DNA of 48,890 bases from Maribacter sp. (GTDB lineage: Bacteria > Bacteroidota > Bacteroidia > Flavobacteriales > Flavobacteriaceae): assembly GCA_020629285.1 (NCBI GenBank), contig JAHDDP010000024.1:1-48890 (forward strand), read 5' to 3'. This document shows positions 18,308 to 26,159 of this stretch, in pieces. The position numbers and the translations under genes are program-made. The notes under the pieces were generated by a model, which saw only the letters and a list, made by a program, of their open reading frames with translations, ran no database searches and was not told where the DNA came from. The stretch's first letter is position 1. Every line of letters begins with the position of its first letter.

Positions 18308-19696
18308 TTATTCTTTTGTATTACTGATTTCACGAATTTTTACATTTTTGAAGGATACTAGGTCTCCATGATCTTGAAGTAGAATCTGGCCCTTGTCCAA
18401 TTCTCCGAAATTGGGCCACTTGGCATATTTGCTTTCAGAGACTAGTTTTCTGTAGACATCGCTTTTTCTTTCATACTCAAGAACTTTAGTGCCGTTTAAC
18501 CAATGCTCAACATGATTGTCTTTAGAAATAATATAGGCTGTATTCCACTCTCCAATTGGTTTAGAAGGTTTGTTAACATCGGCTTTGATCAAATCATACA
18601 ACGAACTGACCGTTCTACTACCTTCATGGTTTCCTTTTTTGGCATCAGGGTGTAGATTGTCATCCAGTATTTGGTATTCCAAACCAATCGAAGATCCTTC
18701 GCCCTTGTTGATTTCGGTATCAACATAATATTTAATACCGCTGTTGGCTCCGGGTGTTAATTTAAAATCGACCTTAAGTTCAAAATCTTTATATACTTCT
18801 GTGGTTACTATATCGCCACCGGCAGCAGATTCAGCTCCACCAGAAGAAAGAACACTTAAAACACCATCTTCAATTTTCCATCCTTGCTCAGGAAATTTTT
18901 CTAATTTGGCACCTCGCCAACCATTGGTTGTCTTACCGTCCCAAAGTAATTTCCATCCATTTTTCTTTTCATCGATGGTCAATTGATTTTTAGTGATAAT
19001 AGGTTTTAAAGGAGAAGTTCTTGAATATTTAGAAACGCTATCAGTAATGATTTTTATGTTCTTCCAAATGATATCGGTACCAGCTTTTTGGTCTTTATGT
19101 ATGCTGTGAACCTGTAAGCAGATAAATCCTTTTGATGTTTTGTCATCTACTAAATAGGCAGCGGGTACATCATTTACCCATGTTTTGATGGTATCTCCAA
19201 TAGCTTCAATGCGATAATGGTTCCATTCGTTTTGCTTAAAAGCCTTTTGAGCTGTAGGATTATCGGTCATTGGGTTAAGCCAGCCACGTCTAGATTCGTC
19301 AAATATACCGCCACTCCATGCTCTTTCAGAAGGGTCTATTTCAACTTGGTAGCCATGAACCCTACCATCTCTATATGTAGGAAGGCTGTTGCTTCTTATT
19401 TGTATGCCAGAATTCATTGTAGAATCTACCTTATAATCTAATTCTAAAATAAAGTCGGTATACATTTCATCAGTAGTTAAAAATGTATTGGGCGTATTGT
19501 GTGTAGTGCTGCCCACTATAGCACCGTTTTCTACGGCATAGCTGGCATCACCGCCTAATTTATGCCATCCGTTTAACGTTTCTCCGTCAAAAAGATCGAC
19601 CCAAGGGGCATTGTCTTTAGGGTTTTGGCTACAGCTCGAAAAAATGAAGAAAATTAATAGCCCTAGTGAAGGTAATAGCGTTGGTTTGTTATTCAT
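18308..19696 (-). CDS. Lipoprotein with two DUF1080 domains (3-keto-glycoside hydrolase-like)
   Basis: 462 residues; signal peptide ending FIFSSC makes it a lipoprotein. It contains two DUF1080 (PF06439) jelly-roll domains: residues about 32-220, starting [18 protein letters not shown] and with [12 protein letters not shown], and about 240-460, starting [17 protein letters not shown] and with [11 protein letters not shown] and [24 protein letters not shown]. Members act on 3-keto-sugars or lie in polysaccharide loci as hydrolase or binding modules. First gene of an operon with the Tat oxidoreductase and uxuA. A degenerate palindrome lies 90 bases upstream (19786-19799). Duplication inside one chain may mean one catalytic and one binding domain. 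Confidence 0.88.
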   Translation of the reverse strand: MNNKPTLLPSLGLLIFFIFSSCSQNPKDNAPWVDLFDGETLNGWHKLGGDASYAVENGAIVGSTTHNTPNTFLTTDEMYTDFILELDYKVDSTMNSGIQIRSNSLPTYRDGRVHGYQVEIDPSERAWSGGIFDESRRGWLNPMTDNPTAQKAFKQNEWNHYRIEAIGDTIKTWVNDVPAAYLVDDKTSKGFICLQVHSIHKDQKAGTDIIWKNIKIITDSVSKYSRTSPLKPIITKNQLTIDEKKNGWKLLWDGKTTNGWRGAKLEKFPEQGWKIEDGVLSVLSSGGAESAAGGDIVTTEVYKDFELKVDFKLTPGANSGIKYYVDTEINKGEGSSIGLEYQILDDNLHPDAKKGNHEGSRTVSSLYDLIKADVNKPSKPIGEWNTAYIISKDNHVEHWLNGTKVLEYERKSDVYRKLVSESKYAKWPNFGELDKGQILLQDHGDLVSFKNVKIREISNTKE

Positions 19697-19960
19697 GTTG
19701 TGTTTAAACTTTGTTTGATTTTAATGTAGCTGCATGTGTAAGTTATATTCAGGTCTTTTCTTTTATTTGTACGATATTCATAATATGTAATCGATATCTT
19801 CAATTTATTTTATATGTTAATCTTTTAAATATTGAATATTTGATAATTTAAAAATATGTTATTTTTTATATTGGAGTATTAAGTTTTATGTTATATTTCT
19901 GTATGTTAACATAGTGTTAACAGTTTGGTGAATGAATAACTTGAGGAATTTAATGATGTC
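19697..19960. other. Promoter region of the DUF1080 operon
   Basis: AT-rich and without genes. It includes TGTAATCGATATCT at 19786-19799, matching the uxaC palindrome at 11 of 14 positions. No clear TAnnTTTG box on - is visible. Confidence 0.5.
19786..19799. promoter_or_regulatory. Degenerate third copy of the LacI-type palindrome
   Basis: TGTAATCGATATCT keeps the first ten bases of TGTAATCGATTACA and loses most of the last half. It is 90 bases before the DUF1080 start codon. Taken with the two perfect copies it suggests common control; alone it would be weak. Confidence 0.4.
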
Positions 19961-20439
19961 GGATTATAGAGGCAAATTCTTAAAGGGCTAGAGGACAGGC
20001 TTGGGGTATTTACGGGTTCACTATGTGTTATAGATATACTAACAACCCTGATTATTTGAAATATGCGAAAAAATCTGTTGAATTTTATTTGGAACACAAA
20101 AACTGGCCATATGAAGGAATTCTTTTTTGGGAATTTTATGACCCAGAAATATTAAATGCGCTAAAAGATGTTTAGGCTACTACTGTCGTAGCTTCAGCAT
20201 TGGTTGAAGTAACATCTTTTACGAATAAAAATTTGTATTTAGATTATGCAAAGCGTGTATTGTGAACGTTAATGAGCAATGCGTATATTTCACAACTTGA
20301 AATAGAAGCTGCTTTTATTTTAAAAGATAATGCTGGCAATTGACTTTAAAACGATGAGATGGATGTGTTATTTAACTACGCTGACTTCTGTTTTATAGAA
20401 TTGCTACTACGGTTAAAAAATAGAAATGAGTCGTCCTAA
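19955..20439 (+). pseudogene. GH88 unsaturated glucuronyl hydrolase, decayed C-terminal remnant
   Basis: Reading from about 19990 in one frame gives RGQAWGIYGFTMCYRYTNN, then FWEFYDPEILNALKDV, a stop, ATTVVASALVEV, another stop, and finally EMDVLFNYADFCFIELLLR to a stop at 20437-20439. These are GH88 landmarks (RGQAWGLYGYTMMYRET; PRDVSATTVAASALLEL; GSEIDVPLNYADYYFLEALLR). Four in-frame stops (TAG 20173, TGA 20263, TGA 20341, TAA 20347) with no frameshift between them, plus a lost N-terminal two-thirds including the catalytic aspartates, make it a dead gene. GH88 enzymes remove unsaturated glucuronate from lyase-made oligosaccharides, so the locus once held a glycan-cleaving step. Confidence 0.85.
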
Positions 20440-20755
20440 AGTTACAATTGAAATTAAAAAACCTATATATCCGTAAGCAATAGTAGGCCCGAAAATTAAA
20501 TATAATCCCAGCTAGATTAGGAAACCTTGAATAATCCATTTTTTATAATTTATTCACAATAATTATTCTACAATGGATTTTAAAAATATCTATGCCATTT
20601 ACCAAAATAACTTAATCAAATAATATATATAGTTTAGTGCTCGTAAAAGTTATATAATTGCAAACAAGCTTATTAGAACGATTTATGAAATTACGCACTT
20701 ATATATTCTGAACTTGAATTAAAGTTTATTGTGATATTAGGACGAGCAACTTATT
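20440..20755. other. Non-coding stretch downstream of the GH88 remnant
   Basis: No intact frame. The - strand of about 20440-20520 reads, between stops, as a hydrophobic stretch (IFGPTIAYGYIGFLISIVTLG) that might be a relic of a membrane protein, but this is too short to identify. Confidence 0.25.
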
Positions 20756-21790
20756 CTATTTTTTTTTGTGTAAAATATCAAGAAAATTTTTTCTATAGTC
20801 AGAAGGTGATTTGCCGTACTCCTCCTTAAAAATCTTCGAGAGATAACTTTTACTGGACAAACCGGACATATCCGCAATTTCAGACATGGAGAATTCTGTA
20901 TTCAAAACTAAGTCCTTGATTAAATCTAAACGAACTTTTTGTATGTATTGGTTAACGGTAGTCCCATATAAATTTTGAAATCCTTCTTGTAATTTATACG
21001 GGCTCAGACCTACATCACTAGCAATATCGGAAACGTTGCTGAGTTCTGAAATTTGTTTTTTTATCAAATTCGCCGCAATCTCAACTTGTTTTATTTCGGA
21101 TCTTCGAAGAATACTTCTTTTGGAGAAATCAATAGAATCGTCCTCATATAGGAGAATTTGCTCGGTCAACATCTGAAAAGCTTTTCCTTCCAAGAAAAGT
21201 CTTTTAATAAGATCTTTCCCCTTAAATGATTGCATTTCCCTAAAAAGATCAGCTAATTTTAAACTATAATATCCTTCATGGTAAAATAATTTTTTTGCTT
21301 TAATATCATTGAAAAGATTTTGCAAATCAATATTCATGGTTATCAATTCGCAATTTATTTTATTTTGAAAAACATTGCGGGTGATTTCCAAACTATTGAT
21401 AACGGTCTTCATGTGCGCTTGGAACGCTAAAATATGACCGCTAAAAAAGTCACTCGAAACTATAGCTTCTTGATACTGGTCAATTTCATGTACTTCTTCC
21501 GAACCCTCAAAACGATGTCTTAATTGACCCTCCAGACAATATAGAAACTTGAGTGGATGAACTTCATCGACAGTGAATTGAAACTCAACATCTTGGTTGA
21601 ATAGACAATCATATTGTATAATTCCCATTCCTCCATCAAAATTCACCCCCTTAATATTACCTTCTCCAAATTCAGCAGGTATATTTAAAAGATATTCGCC
21701 ACAACTAACACTAAAAGTCGTATCAAAGGCTTTTGAAATATCGGACATAACTTCACCGATGGGGAGCGAATTAACTTTTATTGCTATCAT
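20756..21790 (-). CDS. AraC-family transcriptional regulator (PchR-like)
   Basis: 344 residues from the ATG at 21790. The longer frame to 21814 overlaps a -7-like box (TATTTTTG, 21819-21812), which favours the shorter start. The C-terminal 100 residues are two AraC helix-turn-helices: LSNVSDIASDVGLSPYKLQEGFQNLYGTTVNQYIQKVRLDL and FSMSEIADMSGLSSKSYLSKIFKEEYGKSPSDYRK. The N-terminal 230 residues look like the sensor half of PchR-type regulators, without a known ligand motif. It stands between the dead GH88 gene and the phytochrome module. Target unknown. Confidence 0.88.
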   Translation of the reverse strand: MIAIKVNSLPIGEVMSDISKAFDTTFSVSCGEYLLNIPAEFGEGNIKGVNFDGGMGIIQYDCLFNQDVEFQFTVDEVHPLKFLYCLEGQLRHRFEGSEEVHEIDQYQEAIVSSDFFSGHILAFQAHMKTVINSLEITRNVFQNKINCELITMNIDLQNLFNDIKAKKLFYHEGYYSLKLADLFREMQSFKGKDLIKRLFLEGKAFQMLTEQILLYEDDSIDFSKRSILRRSEIKQVEIAANLIKKQISELSNVSDIASDVGLSPYKLQEGFQNLYGTTVNQYIQKVRLDLIKDLVLNTEFSMSEIADMSGLSSKSYLSKIFKEEYGKSPSDYRKNFLDILHKKK

Positions 21791-22216
21791 GTTGTACTTT
21801 GAAATAACAACCAAAAATAACTATTTTAGAACAAGCCGTAATGTTGGGTTAAGCAATTTATAAAATCGATTTTCATTAATTTTTAATTGACGGCAGTAAT
21901 TTTGAAAGATGAGTTTATTTTAAATTATTCCGAAAATCTATATTTCTTAATTCTGCCCAAAATATTTTAATTACATAATAAATTAAGGCCAATATGCTGA
22001 AAAGGAATAGATTGATAAATGTTGAGACAATGGATTTCGGGCCATAATATAATAGTCATAAAAGATTGCTAACTTTTATTATGATTTAATTGTAATAAAA
22101 AATTAAATTTGTTAAAATTGTCTTAACTATTAAGGCTTTTTTAACGATTTAAATCTTGAGCCTCACGTTACAGAATTATAATCTTAACCACTAAAATATC
22201 ACTAACGACTCTTACT
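21791..22216. other. Divergent region between AraC gene and phytochrome operon
   Basis: 426 bases, AT-rich, no gene. On + it carries TAAATTTG at 22104-22111, a match to the -7 consensus, for the response regulator; no well-placed -33 element. On - it carries TATTTTTG for the AraC gene. Nothing else recognised. Confidence 0.45.
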
Positions 22217-22669
22217 ATGAATAATTATTCTATATACTACCTTGATGACGATGAAGACGACACTATATTATTTGAAGAGGCTGTGATGGCTATTGCTGAA
22301 CAGCAATCTTTGAAAATACACCTGCATATTTCTGAAGATGGAAATAGGTTTTTAGAAAATATTAAAAATGATAAAGCAGCGGGTAAGGTAATATTTCTAG
22401 ATATCAACATGCCAATAAAAAGTGGTTTTGAATACTTAAATGATTTAAGGTCCAATCAAAATTTATCAAGTGTGCCGGTCGTTATGTATTCAACAAGTGC
22501 TAATGAATCAAATATTTTTAAAAGTCAGCAATTAGGAGCAAATTACTATGCTATCAAGCCTAATTCTATGAATGATTTGAAAAAGATTATTCATAAAGCA
22601 ATTAGTATTGATTTTCAAAAAGAAACGGCCCCGCCTAATAATTTTTTATTTAATCAGTTGGTAGGCTAA
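22217..22669 (+). CDS. Single-domain response regulator (Rcp-type) for the phytochrome
   Basis: 150 residues, one receiver domain and no output domain. Acidic pocket DDDEDD at residues 10-15, phospho-acceptor Asp62 in FLDINMP, a switch Ser/Thr in MYSTSA and the conserved lysine in AIKPNS. An extended N-terminal acidic loop is typical of Rcp1-like partners of bacteriophytochromes. One base separates its stop from the phytochrome start, so they are co-translated and almost certainly a cognate pair. Output probably goes through protein-protein contact or a phosphorelay. Confidence 0.93.
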   Translation: MNNYSIYYLDDDEDDTILFEEAVMAIAEQQSLKIHLHISEDGNRFLENIKNDKAAGKVIFLDINMPIKSGFEYLNDLRSNQNLSSVPVVMYSTSANESNIFKSQQLGANYYAIKPNSMNDLKKIIHKAISIDFQKETAPPNNFLFNQLVG

Positions 22670-22670
22670 C

Positions 22671-24914
22671 ATGGAATTTAGAGATATAGTTAATAGGGAT
22701 ATAGTTAATCTGGAAAATTGTGAGGACGAGGCGATTCATATACCGGGCTTGATACAACCGCATGGTTTTTTAATTGCTTTAGATGTTGAAACAAAAACAA
22801 TTAATGTTTGCAGTGAAAATTTAAAGGAATTCCTGAATATCGATTACACTGCTGTTTTAGGCAAGAATATCGACTCTGTATTTAAGTTTTCCTTGGGTAC
22901 CTATATAAACAAGATACAGGAGGAAAATGGTGAGCGAAAAATAACATTCAACGAATTATGTTGGGGCAATCTACTTGCGTTTACCGTTCATAAATCTGGT
23001 AATAGTATTATTGTTGAAGGGGAAACTACCGAAAATCTTCCTAACGAAGAAGCTAGACTTTACAATGCTAGCAAAAAGCTTTTAAGCTATATTGAAGATA
23101 CCAGTAGTTTAAAAGATCTGTGCAATTCTGTGGCCAAGGCTATTAAAGAAATTACCGGTTATGATCGTGTAATGATTTATAAGTTTGATTCAGAATACAA
23201 CGGTGAGGTTTACGCCGAGGTTAAAGAAAAACAACTTGAGCCATTTTTGGGCTTACATTATCCGCATACAGATATACCGTCGCAGGCTAGGGCATTATAT
23301 ATCAAAAATTTATTGAGAATAATAGGAGATGTTAACTATCGCCCCATAAAATTATATACCTATACCAACAGTAAACTAGAAACTTTGGATTTGGGTTTGT
23401 CCGTACTTAGGAGCGTTTCTCCAATCCACTTGCAGTATTTAAACAATATGGGTGTGGGCGCCACTCTTACGGTGTCTTTGTTACATAAGGGAAAACTATG
23501 GGGTTTAATCGCCTGCCACCATTACAGCACTAAGTTTTTGAGTCAAGAAGTACGTAATACGGTTAAATTACACGGGCATTTTATAACTTCTCAAATAGAT
23601 GTTAGAATCTTAAATGAACAGTATGAGATTTCTAGACAAGTAAACCAATGTGTAGACAATTTAACAGCAAAAGAATTACCTTTCATTAGGGCTTCGGTTC
23701 AAGAATTGTTCCGTGATGATGCAATTTACAATTTGTGCAATAGTAACGGAGTAGTAGCTTTTATTAACGGCGAATTTTACCTTAAAGGCGACGTTCCAGA
23801 ATTAAACAAATTAGAGCGATACACAAATTTGTTATTTAAAGAACAACACCAAAATACGTATATATCCTCTAATATGCCGCAGGTGCATAAGTTAGAAAAC
23901 GGAGTGCTAGAGGAGTTTCCTGGTGTGCTGTTTTATAAGTTAGACAATGAAAATTATATTGCATGGTTCAGGGAACCTACCATTAGAACTATTACATGGG
24001 CAGGTGACCCAAATAAAGCCATAGAAAAAGATAAAAATGGTTTGTCTCCAAGAAAGTCATTTCAATCTTTTGAAGAAAGAGTAAAGGATACCAGTAAACC
24101 TTGGCTTACTCCGGAAATAGTAGCCGCTCAAAAATTTAGGTTGTTTTTACAGTCCTTGGTAAGGTCTATACTTACCAATGAAGATAAGGAGCGACAACGT
24201 ATTTTAAGTGAACATTTAAAAGCCGTAAATTCTGAATTGGAAAACATCAGTTGGATTAGTACACATGATTTGCAGGAGCCTTTACGGAAAATAAGAATTA
24301 TGGCTTCTACGTTGATCGAAAACTCGGAGCAATACCAAGTAACGGATCTTGCGTTTAAGAGAATTACGAGAATGTCCAAATCTGCGGAACGTATGCAGAA
24401 TTTGGTAAGGAACATCTTGGATTATAATAAAACAAGTGCAGAGCTTCAAGAATTGGAAGAAATAGACTTTTATGCATTAATATGTCAATTAGAAGAAGAT
24501 TTAAAAGAGAGTTTAAGTGAAGAGCGAGCAACTATACAAGTTTCTAAAGACTTACCGACCATATCTGGCATTCCATTTTTAATTAAGCAATGTGTACTTA
24601 ATATTATTAGCAATGCTTTGAAATTCAAACATCCAGAAAGGGATGTCGTTATTGAGGTGTATAATGATCTAGCTGATGAAAAATCAGATTTATATTATGT
24701 CTTGTCGATAAAGGATAATGGTATTGGGTTTGATCAAGAACATGAGGATAAAATTTTTAGGATTTTCTCTAGATTACATTCTAAATCAGAATTTGAAGGT
24801 ACAGGAATAGGACTGGCTTTTTGTAAAAAGATAATGCTAAAGCATAATGGTTTTATACGTGCAAGCGGTGTTAAAGATGAAGGAGCTATAATTCGCTTAT
24901 ATTTTCCAAAATAG
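22671..24914 (+). CDS. bphP: Bacteriophytochrome histidine kinase
   Basis: 747 residues: PAS (about 15-115), GAF (140-300), PHY (310-480), HisKA (510-580), HATPase (620-747). The biliverdin-attaching cysteine is Cys17 (ENCEDEAIHIPGLIQPHGF). GAF carries HYPHTDIPSQARALY (the PASDIP-type motif) and LRSVSPIHLQYLNNMGV, then LWGLIACHHYS. The PHY tongue has WFREP and PRKSFQSFEERV with the following PW. The phospho-acceptor is His532 (STHDLQEPLRKI); ATP boxes NIISNALKFKHP, DNGIGF and GTGIGLAFC are present. It senses red and far-red light. The five-residue tandem repeat RDIVN at positions 4-13 is odd. Its tail overlaps the heme oxygenase gene on -. Confidence 0.97.
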   Translation: MEFRDIVNRDIVNLENCEDEAIHIPGLIQPHGFLIALDVETKTINVCSENLKEFLNIDYTAVLGKNIDSVFKFSLGTYINKIQEENGERKITFNELCWGNLLAFTVHKSGNSIIVEGETTENLPNEEARLYNASKKLLSYIEDTSSLKDLCNSVAKAIKEITGYDRVMIYKFDSEYNGEVYAEVKEKQLEPFLGLHYPHTDIPSQARALYIKNLLRIIGDVNYRPIKLYTYTNSKLETLDLGLSVLRSVSPIHLQYLNNMGVGATLTVSLLHKGKLWGLIACHHYSTKFLSQEVRNTVKLHGHFITSQIDVRILNEQYEISRQVNQCVDNLTAKELPFIRASVQELFRDDAIYNLCNSNGVVAFINGEFYLKGDVPELNKLERYTNLLFKEQHQNTYISSNMPQVHKLENGVLEEFPGVLFYKLDNENYIAWFREPTIRTITWAGDPNKAIEKDKNGLSPRKSFQSFEERVKDTSKPWLTPEIVAAQKFRLFLQSLVRSILTNEDKERQRILSEHLKAVNSELENISWISTHDLQEPLRKIRIMASTLIENSEQYQVTDLAFKRITRMSKSAERMQNLVRNILDYNKTSAELQELEEIDFYALICQLEEDLKESLSEERATIQVSKDLPTISGIPFLIKQCVLNIISNALKFKHPERDVVIEVYNDLADEKSDLYYVLSIKDNGIGFDQEHEDKIFRIFSRLHSKSEFEGTGIGLAFCKKIMLKHNGFIRASGVKDEGAIIRLYFPK

Positions 24915-25467
24915 AAGTAAGCTCTAGCCACTCTTTCAAGGCAGAAAAAGTTTCATTGGCTCCTTTAAATACTTCCTCATGGTCTAGCTGGGTTTCGTTT
25001 TGGGTTATACTGTTTTTAAATGAAAGCCACATTTCCATGGTTTTATCACTGTAAGAGTCAAAATAATGGGTGCTAATGTTGGTATTCAATTGCTTTTTAA
25101 CCATTTTAGAAATTATCTGACCGCCCATGGTAGATCCTTCCATAACATATAAAACACCAACTGCATAAGATATTGAAGTTATATGCTGTGTTTTACATTT
25201 ATTGCTTGTATTTATAGTGTATCCCAACACATCAAGGTCTTCCAAAATCCACTTAGTGTGTTTTCTCTTATCAATATCCGGTAATATGGATTGGTCTAAG
25301 CTTTGATGTACCTTACATTCCAAAGGGTTATAAAACAAAAATAAACGCTCTAAAAGTCTAGCATAGTGTTCAAGGCAACTTATAGATTTAATCTCTTTTA
25401 CCATTACTTTTTCTACTCGAACATGAGCAACTTTAGTATCATTTTTCAGGGTAGTTAGAAAAGACAT
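24886..25467 (-). CDS. bphO: Heme oxygenase (biliverdin-forming)
   Basis: 193 residues, the length of bacterial BphO. The N-terminus has TKVAHVRVEKVM with the proximal histidine at residue 15, and the distal helix shows LYVMEGSTMGGQIISKMV, the glycine-rich GxxxGG signature. The enzyme opens heme to biliverdin, the chromophore of the neighbouring phytochrome. It is on the opposite strand and overlaps the 3' end of bphP by 29 bases, so the two genes converge tail to tail. Each needs its own promoter. Assigned with good confidence because of the adjacent phytochrome. Confidence 0.9.
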   Translation of the reverse strand: MSFLTTLKNDTKVAHVRVEKVMVKEIKSISCLEHYARLLERLFLFYNPLECKVHQSLDQSILPDIDKRKHTKWILEDLDVLGYTINTSNKCKTQHITSISYAVGVLYVMEGSTMGGQIISKMVKKQLNTNISTHYFDSYSDKTMEMWLSFKNSITQNETQLDHEEVFKGANETFSALKEWLELTSILENISEL

Positions 25468-25809
25468 AAATTAATATTAGTATATAATATTTTTAAATAT
25501 AAACAGAATAACAAGTATTTAATCGTAGAATTTAAAGTTTTCTTCTTTTTCCAATTTATATAATGGGAAATGACAATAAGGAAATTACTAAAAAGTTTTT
25601 TTTACTATTTAATAACAGGTAATTATTCATATACCAGCTATAGATAGGATATTTAATTCGATTAAATTAATATTCAATTTTCTCCCCAAAAAAGGGCTGA
25701 TGTCTTTTAATTTCCCTATTAAAATAATTTATTAGTTAATTTAAAAAAACTATTCTTGAACATAAGTAGTTAATTTCAAAAGACAGTTATTTCTTTTATA
25801 AAAACAATT

Positions 25810-25831
25810 TTTTCTGCAAATTTTCTGCAAA
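25810..25831 (+). repeat. Tandem 11-bp repeat, two copies
   Basis: TTTTCTGCAAA is present twice in a row (25810-25820 and 25821-25831) with no mismatch, just before a hairpin and a tRNA end. Arm-type integrase sites often look like this beside tRNA attachment sites; function inferred. Confidence 0.55.
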
Positions 25832-25834
25832 TAA

Positions 25835-25875
25835 AAAACCAGCAATTCCAAAAAGGTTTGGAAAGTGCTGGTTTT
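25835..25875. terminator. Hairpin beside the tRNA fragment
   Basis: AAAACCAGCA (25835-25844) pairs with TGCTGGTTTT (25866-25875), and inside it CCAAA pairs with TTTGG. It resembles the terminator of a tRNA gene read on -, which suits its position just after the tRNA 3' end. Confidence 0.6.
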
Positions 25876-25880
25876 ACTAG

Positions 25881-25905
25881 TGACCTCGACAGGATTCAAA
25901 CCTAT
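25881..25905 (-). pseudogene. 3' fragment of a tRNA (probable attachment-site remnant)
   Basis: On - this reads ATAGG TTTGAAT CCTGT CGAGGTC A: a T-stem and T-loop (one T-G pair), then a seven-base acceptor strand and discriminator A. Bases further along (25906-25960) do not form an anticodon or D arm, so only the 3' third of a tRNA is present. From memory it resembles flavobacterial tRNA-Arg; I would need a search to confirm. Such fragments mark the integration end of elements that recombine into tRNA genes. Confidence 0.6.
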
Positions 25906-26090
25906 TTTTAAAATGCCTGAATACAGAGGGTTCTGCGAAATTTTATTTTTACTGTTGTCGATTTGTTATCTACTTATCTTAAGGTAGTATTTGAGATTAC
26001 TTCGTCTTTTAATTAAAGATACAAAAATGTTAGTGTCATTTTTTGTTAAATGGTCAAATTATCATTTGCACCTAACCCTACCACTAAAAA

Positions 26091-26134
26091 TAAAAACCCT
26101 TTTCGTAGTGCTCAATTACGAAACAGGGTTTTTA
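26091..26134 (-). terminator. Terminator of the SusCD-FAS1 operon
   Basis: Bases 26091-26107 pair with 26117-26134 with a single bulged C; the stem includes ACCCT and TTTCGTA against TACGAAA and AGGGT. On - a T run follows. It lies 26 bases after the FAS1 stop. Confidence 0.82.
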
Positions 26135-26159
26135 AAACTAACTCAACACGAACTTCATT

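Larger units (their letters stand above)
25468..26159. other. Intergenic region with tRNA fragment, tandem repeats and hairpins
   Basis: No gene. An open frame at 25991-26230 (+) runs through a terminator and into the FAS1 gene and is not credible. The interesting part is 25810-25905: a tandem 11-bp repeat, a hairpin and a tRNA 3' fragment, all listed separately. It looks like a scar of an integrating element. Confidence 0.5.

Noticed and set aside
21864-21874. AAAATCGATTTT near the AraC gene
   Set aside because: A palindrome of A/T runs around CG without the GTAA/TTAC arms; expected by chance in this AT-rich DNA.
25468-26159. A CRISPR array or phage
   Set aside because: The only repeats are two adjacent 11-bp units; there are no spacers and no cas or phage genes.
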